A stretch of 64,000 bases of DNA from Scalesia atractyloides (GCA_947069175.1 CAMTDV010000009.1:7385163-7449162); one strand, 5' to 3'; counted from the stretch's first letter, positions 32,747 to 45,140 are shown. Notes: a model not told the origin generated them from the letters alone. Made by a program: numbers and translations.

Positions 32747-33145
32747 CCATATGTTTTAAAACCCAAAATAAATAAACCTTATATTCAAACAAACCTAAGA
32801 CCTGCAAATCAAAATACTGAACCCGCCCAAAATAGCTGCAAAAATCTCAGATTCTGGTTTGATCGCGTGTGAATAATTGATGATACAATGTCAGTTATAA
32901 CCGGCACCATGTTCAATTCAAACAAAACTGACCCAAAACAAACGATTAATTGAAATTGAAACCGAAATCATGTGTTGATCATTCGCACCATAAATATCGA
33001 TGCATCTCATCTCAATTACCTCGCTCATTTCTTTCGAAGTTCCACTCTAAATTCTCTGATCAAAATCTTGTCGTCGGAAACACCTGCATTCGCCGAAAAT
33101 TGTCGCCGGAATTCGGAACAGAAATCGGTGATTTACTGGTTACTC

Positions 33146-33153
33146 TATAAATA
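33146..33153 (+). promoter_or_regulatory. TATA box of element B 5' LTR
   Basis: TATAAATA in CTCTATAAATACC is followed 25-40 bp later by a pyrimidine/adenine-rich candidate start region. The 3' LTR has the same at 38644-38651. Confidence 0.65.
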
Positions 33154-33478
33154 CCAATCGCTTCACCACAAACGAATTCGCTCATTCCCTCAAAACTCTC
33201 TCTACATCAACACTTAAAACTCTCTGATAGAACCTAATGTTCTGAATACACGACGCCGGAGTTTCTGAACATTACCGGAATCCAACCGGAACTTCCATAA
33301 CATTCTCCGATCGGTATGAATACTTAATCTTTTCTGTCAGTTCTATTCGATTCATTTGTTTAATCTAAAACCGTAGATCAGTAAAATCAAAATGTTTAAC
33401 AAATCTGTTTTCAGTTCTGAGTTAATGAAGAAGATGAACATCGAGTCGTTTATAAATATAATTAAAATCAGTATTTTA

Positions 33479-33896
33479 AACGGGTTAGACACACAGTCCA
33501 GTGGTGGACTGTGTGCATTTCATACTATCGATACCGAGTTCGATCCTTGACACAACCCCTATCCACTGTAATAAAATGTTCTTTTTAAAACCGAAACCAT
33601 ATTAACTCGCTGTAAGATGTTAAGTATAATAAAATTACAATATATAACGGGTTAGACACCCAGCCCAGTTGGTTGGGCTGGGTGCAACGCAACATTTAGG
33701 CCGCGGGTTCGAGGCCAGCCCCTTCGTCGGTACGATGAGTTTAAAATTCTTTTTAAAATTAAATTAATTCGGTTTAATCTAACAAGTATATAAATATAAT
33801 TAAAATCAGAAATATTTCGGGTTAGACACGTAGCTCAGTTGGTAGAGCTGCGTGCACGTATACGAGAGGTCACTAGTTCGAACCTCACACGCTGCC
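33479..33896 (+). repeat. Array of three tRNA-like hairpin/box-B modules in element B 5' LTR
   Basis: Modules lie at 33479-33560, 33646-33745 and 33816-33896, with hairpins at 33490-33515, 33657-33684 and 33827-33854 (spacing 167 and 170 bp). All begin GGGTTAGACAC. The stems are CACACAGTCCA/TGGACTGTGTG, CACCCAGCCCA/TGGGCTGGGTG and CACGTAGCTC/GAGCTGCGTG: different sequences, same length and pairing. The third has a consensus box A (TAGCTCAGTTGG, 33831-33842) and box B (GTTCGAACC, 33876-33884) at tRNA-like spacing. The second has the box-B-like GGGTTCGAG. Confidence 0.88.
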
Positions 33897-34971
33897 TAAA
33901 ATAAATGAGTTGAACCGGCCGTTGACCAGTCAACCCTTAGAAAAAGGGTAATTTTTTTTAATTAAAAAAATCCTTTTATTTTCTTTGTAAAATTGTTGAA
34001 AATACCTCAAAATAAAGTTTTAAAGCCTAAACATTGCATTAAATTCACAAAAATAAATCTAACAATCTCATTAAGAGCACTTATTAAAAATATTAATCTC
34101 AAATAAAAATTTATTTATTTATCGAATTATTATGTTATTATTTAGGTTAGTTTCTCTCGTGGTTAAATCCAAATTCGTGCACATTCATCATCAATCCAAG
34201 AAACGCACCCACTGTGAGTGAATCCTTACAAATTCCCCTTTTTATTCACGTTTTGGGGTGTATCATGTGTCGCTTTAATTATTTCGTTTTTCAAACTTGT
34301 GCTATTACCATTATATGACCTAAACTTATGATGTAAATATTGTTTGTTGTGATGCGTGTTTACATTTTGTCAAGTTGCGTGCAAATCATTCATTAGGCCC
34401 ATCAGTTCCTCGTGGGAGACGAGTTGAACATCGTGTGCCTCATTAGATCGGCTCCGTTTGATTGAGCCTTGATCTCATTGTTCATCATTTGGTGTGTGTG
34501 CTTGTGCATTATTTGATATTATGTGTTTTGTGATTAAATTTACATTTACGTTTACTCATATGTGGTTATGCACCTTTTTATAACCAATATAATAAATGCG
34601 TTCAAATGTTTTCATAAGATTCACTCGCCAACTTTTGTTGACCCAAAAACCCTATTTTTACACATGATACAGGTGATCCAGTTGAGAAAAGAAACACGTA
34701 GGATGGCCTAGAAGAATAAACAAGTTAATGCTTTGGAATTGACGTTTAGTTTTGTTTTCCTTTGTAATTGTATGGTTTTTGTTTAAAGAATACTTTAGTT
34801 TGTAATTTGAATGGAAATGTATTTGAACACGTTGTGCTTGTATGTTTATTGTAACTTCTTCTTTAAAGAGAAATAATAAATATGAAACTTTATAGTAAAT
34901 GTCATGAGCTTTGATGAAAACCCAATCATGCCCCGACTACCATTTCCGCTGCGGGTCAGGATGTGACAGAT

Positions 34972-34983
34972 TGGTATCAGAGC
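34972..34983 (+). promoter_or_regulatory. Primer-binding site, initiator tRNA-Met (element B)
   Basis: TGGTATCAGAGC lies three bases after the 5' LTR, identical to element A. Confidence 0.92.
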
Positions 34984-35810
34984 TTTTGACTATAGGGATA
35001 TAAGATAGGTTATTAGACCCTTAGAGCCTATACTATAGTTGATTAGATTTTAATTGTTTATGTGGTTACATGCAAACTCATGATATTTATTTGTTTCGTA
35101 TTTATTACACACACAAATGCATGCAAACACTTCCACTATCATATTGAGTGATACTTAATGAGTTATACTTGTTGTCAGACATAACATGCTTACATATACA
35201 CTCATCACGCATATTTCAATGTTCACATTTCAAATCATCCTCATATTTCCTTTATTCAAGATTTTGTCGCATTTTTCGTTTTTCAATCTCATCAAAGTGA
35301 GTTCTACGACGGGAGTAGTAACTGTAAGGGTACAAGTACCGGTAGTCGGAACGTCCTGTCTAGGTTGGCATTCGTATAAATCCAATATAACGGACCAGTT
35401 TGCCTACCTGGGGCTAACGATGAGAGTACGAAGGACCTATTAGGCCAAAGCATGCCACACCAAACATCGTTCGAACTAACCCTACTTTGAGTTATCATTG
35501 TGTCCATACCAGGACACCCTCCGACCTTATACTTGGCTGTCATGTTTTACGATTTTCATTCGGGTGGCGCAAGTGTTAACAGGCCAACACCAATATGAAC
35601 CCTACCAGAGCCAAGTAGTCATGGGGGCCCACATGACTACCAAGGCCAAGTAAGGGGACATATGGGAGCCCAAACATGAGCAAAGCCCAAGACATCCTAT
35701 GGATGTAGTAAATTTATTTTATTCATTTGTTTTTGTGAATGTTCATTTCTAAATACGACACATGACACCTAAAACGTCAAACTCATACTCTCGATACGTA
35801 TTCCTTGTAG
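34984..35810 (+). other. Element B 5' leader with conserved block
   Basis: The leader runs from primer site to gag. About 35297-35510 is the block shared with element A (see 4481-5245). A short frame at 35186-35443 overlaps it, but its N-terminal half has no counterpart in A, so coding is not supported. Confidence 0.6.
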
Positions 35811-37160
35811 ATGTCTTCTAGTCTCTCTCGTAGAAGTATGAGATCAGGAAAATCCCGCGAGCGCATGGCTGCCCAAATCGCTCAACAAATGGCTGCCGTA
35901 ATACCCAACATCGTAGTTCAAGTACAACAGGCCCTTACCGCTAATCCCGTCAACCAATCAACCAAGAAGATCAAAACATTGTCAATCCTCCCCCAAATGC
36001 CACTAAATGCACCTTCAAGCATTTCAAATCCTGCGATCCTCCAAAATACGAAGGGACTGAAGGTGTCACCGCTCTCCTCCATTGGTTTGAGGAAATGGAA
36101 AACACTTTTCTCAATTGCGACTGCCCCGATGATCGCAAGGTGCGATATGCTACCGGTCGTTTGTTCGGAGTAGCACTTACATGGTGGAATACAGAGAAAG
36201 CTAAGTGAGGTGCTGAGGATACTATGAACTTGACTTGGGAAGAGTTGAGGGAAATCATGACAAGACGTTTCTGTCCAAGAAGCGAAATCAAGAAACTAGA
36301 AGATGAGTTCTACTCTTTGAAACAAAAGGAGGGCGACCACACCACATACAACAAGAGATTCCTTGAGTTGAATCAGATGGTCCCCAACTTGTTCACTCCC
36401 CTCTACCATTTGATCGAGCACTACATTCGAGGTCTTCCTTCAAAAATTCAAGACCCTGTAATAAGTACCACACCTGCAACTTTGGAAGCAGCAATGGAGT
36501 TAGCTACAGAGCTCACCGAAAACCGCATACGGAATAAAGACTTCAAGGAGGAGAAGAAGAAGGATAAAGCATCAACCGAAACCTCAAACTCCGCTCACAC
36601 CGAATCCCCTTCTCAAACCACTCCTAAGAGAAAACGAGATGGGTAAAAATTTCGCTATCACCCAAGGCAATCAACCAGCTCCACAAGCCGTACCCCTTCA
36701 AGCTATCCCAATCACTCAAGTAGCACCCAACTCTACTTACCCATATAAGAAACCTTACATTGGACCTCACCCTCAATGCAACACCTGTTTTTATCACCAT
36801 CCATCTACCTTACCTTGTCGACTATGTGCTAATTGTGGGCGCTATGGTCATTTGAGCAAGACTTGTCGCGCCTCTCAAAACTAAGCCTCGCCCCCTACTC
36901 AAAACATGATCCAAACCTATCAACAACCCCAATACCCCATGTTTCTATATGTTCGAGCTTGTTTTAATTGTGGCGACCCTACCCATTTTAGAAACACGTG
37001 CCCCCGATTGGTTAACATCATAAACGCCCAAGCTCAAGCAAACCCAGTTAACCAAGCAAATCAAGCAAACCCAGCTCCACCACCAGCAAGAGGAAGAGCT
37101 TACAACATCAACGCTAATCCTGTGGAAGATAATAACGGCCCAAAAGAACCACTCAACTAG
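35811..37160 (+). pseudogene. gag: Gag of element B, disrupted
   Basis: It is homologous to element A gag over its whole length, starting MSSSLSRRSMRSGKSRERMA. A frameshift near 35955-35975 precedes the capsid-like part. Stops lie at 36206-36208 (TGA for CGA), 36644-36646 (TAA for CAA, beside a 1-base shift) and 36882-36884 (TAA for CAA). All three fit C-to-T change, as from deamination of methylated cytosine. The zinc knuckles CANCGRYGHLSKTC and CFNCGDPTHFRNTC are intact in their fragments. Since the LTRs are about 99% identical, gag broke soon after insertion or B was copied with Gag supplied in trans (inference). Confidence 0.9.
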
Positions 37161-37554
37161 CCTTCCCTCACCAATAATCAAGACTCAACTCCAACCGGCT
37201 AGTTTTAATGTTTTCTTTATGTTATCTCAATCTTTCCGTATCCCAGTTATAAATTGGGAAGTTATGTATCCAAGAATTTTAATGCGAATTGATATTTCAG
37301 TTTAGTTTTATACTCATTGATTTAACATTCATACATCTCGACGTATCTCGATCTCATCATTTAAAGAAGTTGGGTTGTGTCTCACTTTTACATAGACTGA
37401 CCCCTTCATCATAACAAACGAGAGAGGTACTGTCATCATTCAATCACGTATCCTTTCAGATTTGAGACTCAAGCTTTGGCTGTTGTGTTTGTTTTGTAGA
37501 TTTTAGAGTCACATAGAGCTAATCATAACTTACTGACAAAGCCAATGAAAATTT

Positions 37555-37968
37555 GATAAGAATATGGTGGATACGCCGCTGGTACTTCCTATATATAAGT
37601 ATTCTTGTCAAAGGATCAACAGCATTGCCAGGCGGTTATGAGAGGTTCCATGTAGGTTTTAATATCGTCATGGTTGAAGTTTTTGTTTTTATGATATAAC
37701 CGTATCTTTTCAAACGTGTCAATTCTCCCAAAACCCTTATGCGTGAGATCATACCTAGTCAATCAACTCTGCTTATCCATGTTCCGCATTTTCATACTTT
37801 AGGCATCAAAAAGCGATTCCTGTAGCAGGGTATTCGACCCTTACTAGGAACGTTACCGCCTCAAATAAAAACTTTCACCCTCTTCTGATTATGTAACTGT
37901 CAAAATTAAGACACCCTTCCTTTAAGTCAAACATACCACTACTACTTAAATTTCGGGACGAAATTTCT
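37555..37968 (+). other. Element B 3' untranslated region
   Basis: It holds a single copy of the block that is present five times in element A (37555-37665). A stretch matching A's PPT-proximal sequence follows. No coding sequence is seen between the gag end and the polypurine tract. Confidence 0.7.
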
Positions 37969-37983
37969 AAAAGCAGGGGATAC
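37969..37983 (+). promoter_or_regulatory. Element B polypurine tract
   Basis: AAAAGCAGGGGATAC directly precedes the 3' LTR start TGTAACA at 37984. Confidence 0.88.
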
Positions 37984-40466
37984 TGTAACATTTGTGTAAA
38001 ACGGGTTCTAAAACCCGCACCGTTTGAGAATCAAGTAGTTAATAGGATTTCGCTGAGCATTTATTCAATTTTATTTAAACTTATAATTATTGAATAACAA
38101 ATAAATTATAACCAATAAAATAATTAAAACTTAAATAATATAAAGAAAAATAAAATATAAATAAATAAAAGGGGTTGCCGGGTTTCGAACCCGGGTCCCC
38201 AACAAACCTACACACACACACAAACACCACCGAGATACACACACCATATGTTTTAAAACCCAAAATAAATAAACCTTATACTCAAACAAACCTAAGACCT
38301 GCAAATCAAATACTGAACCCGCCCAAAATAGCTGCAAAAATCTCGGATTCTGGTTTGATCGCGAGAATTCTGTGAATAATTGATGATACAATGTCAATTA
38401 TAACCGGCACCATGTTCAATTCAAACAAAACTGACCCAAAACAAACGATTAATTGAAATTGAAACCGAAATCATGTGTTAATCATTCGCACTATAAATAT
38501 CGATTCATCTCAATTACCTCGCTCATTTCTTCCTAAGTTCCACTCTAAATTCTCTGATCAAAATCTTGTCGTCGGAAACACCTGCATTCGCCGAAAATTG
38601 TCGCCGGAATTCGGAACAGAAATCGGTGATTTACTGGTTACTCTATAAATACCAATCGCTTCACCACAAACGAATTCGCTCATTCCCTCAAAACTCTCTC
38701 TACATCAACACTTAAAACTCTCTGATAGAACCTATTGCTCTGAATAAACGACGCCGGAGTTTCTGAACATTACCGGAATCCAACCGGAACTTCCATAACA
38801 TTCTCCGATCGGTATGAATACTTAATCTTTTCTGTCAGTTCTATTCGATTCATTTGTTTAATCTAAAACAGTAGATCAGTAAAATCAAAATGTTTAACAA
38901 ATCTGTTTTCAGTTCTGAGTTAATGAAGAAGATGAACATCGAGTCGTTTATAAATATAATTAAAATCAGTATTTTAAACGGGTTAGACACACAGTCCAGT
39001 GGTGGACTGTGTGTATTTCATACTATCGATACCGAGTTCGATCCTTGACACAACCCCTATCCACTGTAATAAAATGTTCTTTTTAAAACCGAAACCATAT
39101 TAACTCGCTGTAAGATGTTAAGTATAATAAAATTACAATATATAACGGGTTAGACACCCAGCCCAGTTGGTTGGGCTGGGTGCAACGCAACATTTAGGCC
39201 GCGGGTTCGAGACCAGCCCCTTCGCCGGTACGATGAGTTTAAAATTCTTTTTAAAATTAAATTAATTCGGTTTAATCTAACAAGTATATAAATATAATTA
39301 AAATCAGAAATATTTCGGGTTAGACACGTAGCTCAGTTGGTAGAGCTGCGTGCACGTATACGAGAGGTCACTAGTTCGAACCTCACACGCTGCCTAAAAT
39401 AAATGAGTTGAACCGGCCGTTGACCAGTCAACCCTTAGAAAAAAGGTAATTTTTTTTAATTAAAAAAATCCTTTTATTTTCTTTGAAAAATTGTTGAAAA
39501 TACCTCAAAATAAAGTTTTAAAGCCTAAACATTGCATTAAATTCACAAAAATAAATCTAACAATCTCATTAAGAGCACTAATTAAAAATATTAATCTCAA
39601 ATAAAAATTTATTTATTTATCGAATTATTATGTTATTATTTAGGTTAGTTTCTCTCGTGGTTAAATCCAAATTCGTGCACATTCATCATCAATCCAAGAA
39701 ACGCACCCACTGTGAGTGAATCCTTACAAATTCCCCTTTTTATTCACGTTTTGGGGTGTATCATGTGTCGCTTTAATTATTTCGTTTTTCAAACTTGTGC
39801 TATTACCATTATATGACCTAAACTTATGATGTAAATATTGTTTGTTGTGATGCGTGTTTACATTTTGTCAAGTTGCGTGCAAATCATTCATTAGGCCCAT
39901 CAGTTCCTCGTGGGAGACGAGTTGAACATCGCGTGCCTCATTAGATCGGCTCCGTTTGATTGAGCCTTGATCTCATTGTTCATCATTTGGTGTGTGTGCT
40001 TGTGCATTATTTGATATTATGTGTTTTGTGATTAAATTTACATTTACGTTTACTCATATGTGGTTATGCACCTTTTTATAACCAATATAATAAATGCGTT
40101 CAAATGTTTTCATAAGATTCACTCGCCAACTTTTGTTGACCCCAAAACCTTATTTTTACACATGATACAGGTGATCCAGTTGAGAAAAGAAACACGTAGG
40201 ATGGCCTAGAAGAATAAACAAGTTAATGCTTTGGAATTGACGTTTAGTTTTGTTTTCCTTTGTAATTGTATGGTTTTTGTTTAAAGAATACTTTAGTTTG
40301 TAATTTGAATGGAAATGTATTTGAACACGTTGTGCTTGTATGTTTATTGTAACTTCTTCTTTAAAGAGAAATAATAAATATGAAACTTTATAGTAAATGT
40401 CATGAGCTTTGATGAAAACCCAATCATGCCCCGACTACCATTTCCGCTGCGGGTCAGGGTGTGACA
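37984..40466 (+). repeat. Element B 3' LTR
   Basis: It is 2483 bp, starting TGTAACA and ending TGTGACA. It carries the same three-module tRNA-like array (hairpins at 38988-39013, 39155-39182, 39325-39352), TATA at 38644-38651 and the antisense tRNA-like sequence at 38171-38240. Confidence 0.95.
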
Positions 40467-40471
40467 ACCAG

Positions 40472-41900
40472 CTTCAAGCAATCCCCCTCCTACTGTCGCT
40501 TCGTGGGAACAAGCCATGAACACCTTGCCTTTGGCTCGAGGGGAGGTCATAAGCAATTCCTTAGGAACGCCTTATACAGTATCAGCAGAAAGCCTTCAAG
40601 GATTTAACCTCGCGCCCCAACAAATGACACAGATAATGGCACAATTTCCTTGGCAGCACTTTACCAGAAAGCCTTCAAGGCCTTATACAGTACTCACCAG
40701 GGTACCTCAAATGGTAACCCAGCTTCAAGGGTAGAGGAAGACCTCACAAAACCCTATAAGCCCAGCAACTTGCCTTGCTTCTCCCAACAAATTGCTGATC
40801 ACAAGTTTTAAACCCGGATAAAGATGTCATAGCACATCAGAACTTGTTATGGGTTTCATGAACACTATAACCTCCAAATCTTCACAGGGGCTGCAAGAAT
40901 TGAAAAATAGTCCAACCCTGAATGTTGTCTAATGTTCAGGCAAACCCTTGAAGGGTCTGCACATATATGGTTCAATGACCTTCCTAAACGAAGCATTCAA
41001 ACCTTTAACGATCTCAGCAAAGGTTTCCTGGCCAATTTCTCACAACAACGGAGGCATGTCAAGGATGTCACGTTAATCCTCCAGATAAAAAAAAAGAGAT
41101 GATTAAAGTATCAGAGACTTCATCGAAAAGTACAAAAAATAAAGGGTTAACCTAAATAGTGCTGATGAAAAGATGAGGGTTGCAGGGTTCATGAATGCTC
41201 ATAAATTCCAAATATCTTACAAGAGATTTCAACAAATGCCTGCCCAAAACCCTTAATGAAGCACCCGAAAGGGTTAAAGCCCACATTCGAGGAGGAGAAG
41301 TTGTAGATATCAACGAACATCCTAACTGGCGACACAATAGTCCCAACAGGAAAAGAGGAAATTATGGCACTTATGACAAACGGTTCGAAGGTTCGATTCC
41401 ATAACGCCTGAAGGCTGGAACCCTCCAAACTAAAAAAAAATAAAAAAAAACATAAACTTTATAGCCTTAACCAGGATTCCACAAAAGATCATAGCCACGG
41501 AAAAGGTAAAACACAGCTTCCACAAAAGATCATAGCCACTAAAAACTCAAGTGAGTATTGTGAGTTTCATAAAGAGAATGTCACCATAACAACAATTTCT
41601 TTCAACTCAAAGAGAGGATCGAAGACGCCGTAAGTCTGGGAAATAGGCTCACAAATTTAAAGGGGCCAAGGACAAGATGATTGACGAAAAAGAAGGAAGT
41701 AAATATGGTGGACTTCGGAAACAAAGCTTCCCGCAAATGCCGTCACTTGAAGGCACGGGAACGCCAATGTGTCTGTTTCCCTCCACCAGAAGGAGAGTTG
41801 CTTTCAAATCCTTTGGTGATGGAAGACATGATAGGAACCATCAAGACACAAAAAGCTTACATCCACACTAGCGCAGCCAGCTAAATCATGCTTGAGAAAC
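40472..41900 (+). pseudogene. gag: Element G gag, C-terminal part, and protease start
   Basis: It resumes at the target duplication of B and aligns with the minus-strand H gag. FNDLPKRSIQTFNDLSKGFL-type sequence (about 40970), KYLTRDFNKCLPKTLNEAPE (about 41200-41260) and QCVCFPPPEGELLSNPLV (about 41770) are clear. Many frameshifts occur and A-rich insertions are frequent, for example near 41430. The protease active site reads AYIHTSAAS where H has AYIDTGAAT, so the catalytic Asp is lost (about 41855). Confidence 0.8.
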
Positions 41901-44900
41901 GCTTCAACCGTCTCAGCAATGATGAACGTTCAAGGCTTCAACAGTCTGAATCCTACTAAAGGTATCGCTGACATACCATCAAGCCTTTAGGCCAACTAAC
42001 CCTTGTGTTTGTTTTAGCGAGGTAATAAAGGAACAAACTGAGCAACTCACCTCTGTGGTAATCAACATCCCTTCCCACTGTGATGTCATCATTGGAAGGC
42101 CAGGACAAAGGGCATTCGAGATGGATTCTCGGTTGGCCAAGGCACTGTGAAGTTTCCCACTGAAAAAGGGACATCAACCCTTCAACCTACCCAAAAGGCT
42201 TTAATGGTGAAGGGGAAAAACTCAAAGAAGAATAAAGACGATGAACAAGAGCTGATCAAAAACCCAAAATATCCCCAACAAAGGATAAGGGTAAATACCA
42301 GCCTCTCCAAAGAAACTCTCTCATACTTTGAGAAGTTACCTTGCACTATGTTGATGTCTTTGCCTGGTGCCCAGAAGACATAACTTGCATCCCTAAAAGC
42401 ATTGTTGGATACGAATTAAAAATCTCGCCTGATGTCAAGCCCTTTGTCCAAAAGAAACGAAACGAAGTCAAGGTTAACTCACTCACAAGCTTCCCATTCA
42501 AGTGTTTCCTGGACACCTACAAGGGTTACCATCAGATTCACATAAAAAAAACCACATTCCACGCTGATAAAGGTATCTTTTGCTATAAAAAAAGTGTCTA
42601 AAAAGAATAATAAAAAATAAAGGTGCCAGTTATCAACGCCTGGTTGAAAAGGAGTTTGTTGGAAGTTTATGTTGATGATTTGGTCATCAAGAGAAAAATG
42701 GAATAACAAATGCTCGACGACAAACAAGAAACTTCCCAAAACTTGAAAAAAGATCAACATGAAAATCAATCCACTCAAGTATTCGTTTGGTTTTAGGAAA
42801 GACAAGTTTCTAGGGCACATTATGGGGAAACAAAGCATAACCCCAACAAAGTCAAAGCCGTCCTAGAAAGCAAGTCCCCATAAAAAAAAGTACAAAGCCT
42901 GAATGGAAAGCTTGCAGCTTTGAAGCGTTTTACCTCGAAGTCCCTACATTTCTTCAAAACAGTCAAAGGATGCACTAACAAAAAAGACTTTCGATGGACT
43001 AAAAAAGCAGAGGAAGCCTTCAACCAAATGAAGCAACTCTCAGCTTCACTCCCAGCCATTGCGGCTCCGGAAACAAGAGAAACAATCTCTACCTACCTCT
43101 CGATCGCTGAAGAAGCCAAAAATGCGGTTTTAACCATCGAACGAAACAAAGTTCAGGTACCCGTTTACTTCTTCAATAAAACACAAAAATTAGCAGAGAT
43201 CAAGTATCCTCCTTTGGAAAAGCTTGCTCTAGCTATGGTCAAAACAGCCAGAAGGCTTCGAGGTACTTTCAAGCACAACCAATACAAGTGGTCACTGACC
43301 AATCCATTAAAAGTGTGCTTGAAAAACCTGAAACTCAAAGACTATTAGCCAAATAGGCAGTGGAACTAGGTGAACACTATATCACATGTGTTCCAAGGAA
43401 GGCCGTAAAAGCCCAAATCTTGGTTGATTTCATTGTGGAAATTCCAAAAGAAACAATAACGGAAGTTAACACCACAACCACTGAACCCTCTGACCCTGAT
43501 ACTTGGAAGCATTTTACTGATCGAGCTTCCAGCCTTGAAGGGTCAGGGGCTGGGCTAGTCCTAATCAACCCCAAAAAAATAGAATTTACATATGATATCC
43601 AGCTTGAATTTCAGACAACCAAGAATGAAGCCAAGTATGAGGCATTCAATGCTGGATTCAAGCTAGCCAAAAGGATGGATGTTCAAAGGCTTCAAGTCTT
43701 CACATACTCCTTGCTTGTCTCAAACCAGGTAAATGATAGCTACCGGGAAAAATCAAAAGAGTTGATTAACACATTCCAACATGTACCGTCAAGCAAGTCA
43801 CAAGATTTCAAAACAAGAGATCTGATGCACTAAGCAAACTTGCATCTCTCACATTTTCCCACCTCACCAAAAAAGTATTGGTTGAAGTGTTAAAATCACC
43901 ATCCATTCAGGAACTTGAGGTTCAAGATGTGATCACCGAAGAAGGACCAAGTTGGATGACTCCTATTGTCAAATCCCTAGAAAATAGTGAATTACCTAAT
44001 GACCAGACAGAGGCTGAAAGGGTTCGCATCAAGCCAAGGCAGTATGTGTTGTGAGGAGAAATCCTTTACAAAAAATGTTACCTTGCACCACTACCCCAAT
44101 GTGTTGGCCCAGAACAAAGCCAATATCTGATCAAGGAAGTCCACGAGGGAATATGTAGGGCTCATTATGGTCCAAGATCTGTGGTTTTAAAATTGATGAA
44201 CCTTAGATACTTCTGGCCCTCCCTTCACTAAGATACCACTAAAAAAATGCGAAAATGTAAGGACTGTCAGCTACATGCACCAATACTTAAAAGTCCTAAA
44301 CACAATCTTATTCCCATTACCTCAGCTTGGCCATTCCACAAATAGGGAATGGATATTGTCGACCCATTCCCGCCCACCAAGGGAGGAGTAAAATTCTTAT
44401 CGGTAGCCATGGAATACTTCACGAAGTGGCCAGAAGTCAAGTCACTAGGAAGAATCTCGGGAAAACAAATCATATCGTGTGGGAAAGTATCATATGTCGT
44501 TTTGGGCTTCTAGGGGTGCTGGTCACAGATAATGGCAAACAGTTTTGCCGAGAAGCCTTTTAGCTCATGGTGCAAAGAGTTTAGAATTACACAAGTGTTT
44601 AGATCGATAGCCTATCCCCAATCAAACGGTCAAGTTGAAATAACAAACCACAACATTGTGGAGGGGATAAAAGCGAGATTGAGAAGACACAATAATCAGT
44701 GGCTTGAAGAACTTCCTAACATCTTGTGGGCAATTCGAACAACCAAGAAACAAGTCACCCTATAGCCTAGTGGTTGGGTCGGAAGCTACCATCCGATAGA
44801 AATAGGAGTTACTACACAACGAACACTCAACATCGACCTTGAAGCCAACCAGGCTTAAACCATGTTGAACCTATAACTCCTGGAAGAAGCTCGTGACCAA

Positions 44901-45140
44901 GCCGCTATAAGGGAAGCAAAATATAAGCAGAAGATGGAAGCTTATTACAACACCCGGGTGAAGCATGAATGCTTTAAGCCTGGAGACCTGGTTCTTAGTA
45001 ACAATGAAGCAAAAAAAAAAAAGAATCAAGGCTCTCGAAACATACACCACTCTCAAAACACACAAAGGAGGATCATACAAGCTAGCCAATGTAGAAGGCA
45101 AAATGCTTCCTCGTCACTAGAACGGCAAAAACCTTAAAAG
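41900..45140 (+). pseudogene. pol: Element G protease end, RT, RNase H, integrase (broken)
   Basis: The protease end is at 41950-42200 (IGRPGQ). RT begins near 42300. After VQKKR (about 42460) some 80 residues present in H, including NKACPKDCYPLP, are deleted. YVDDLVIK follows near 42670. RNase H is at 42950-43400. The archaeal-type RNase H (about 43500-43830) reads FTDRASS and VFTYSLLVSN where H has a D at the second site (VFTDSLFVSS); two active-site positions are altered. Integrase is at 44040-45140: MDIVDPFP after a stop, TDNGKQF followed by a frameshift, and NGQVEITN with the glutamate kept. The copy is inactive. Confidence 0.85.

Larger units (their letters stand above)
32488..34968 (+). 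repeat. Element B 5' LTR
   Basis: It starts TATAACA (terminal TG mutated to TA; the 3' LTR keeps TGTAACA) and ends TGTGACA. U3 is about 690 bp with TATAAATA at 33146-33153. R-U5 is about 1.8 kb and holds the tRNA-like array at 33479-33896. Confidence 0.95.
32488..40466 (+). mobile_element. Element B: gag-only Ty3/gypsy retrotransposon inside element G
   Basis: The 5' LTR is 32488-34968 (2481 bp) and the 3' LTR 37984-40466 (2483 bp), with the perfect duplication ACCAG at 32483-32487 and 40467-40471. Removing B restores G's gag, which then aligns with H (59640-59700). I count roughly 25 differences between the LTRs, about 1%, so the insertion is young. The interior is only 3.0 kb: leader, broken gag, 3' region with one copy of the block amplified in A, and polypurine tract. 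No pol is seen. Confidence 0.95.

Noticed and set aside
33816..33896. Real tRNA gene in the B LTR (box A, box B, D-arm present)
   Set aside because: The T-stem does not pair, no anticodon arm or acceptor stem forms, and it sits in a repeated LTR array; treated as a tRNA-like module.
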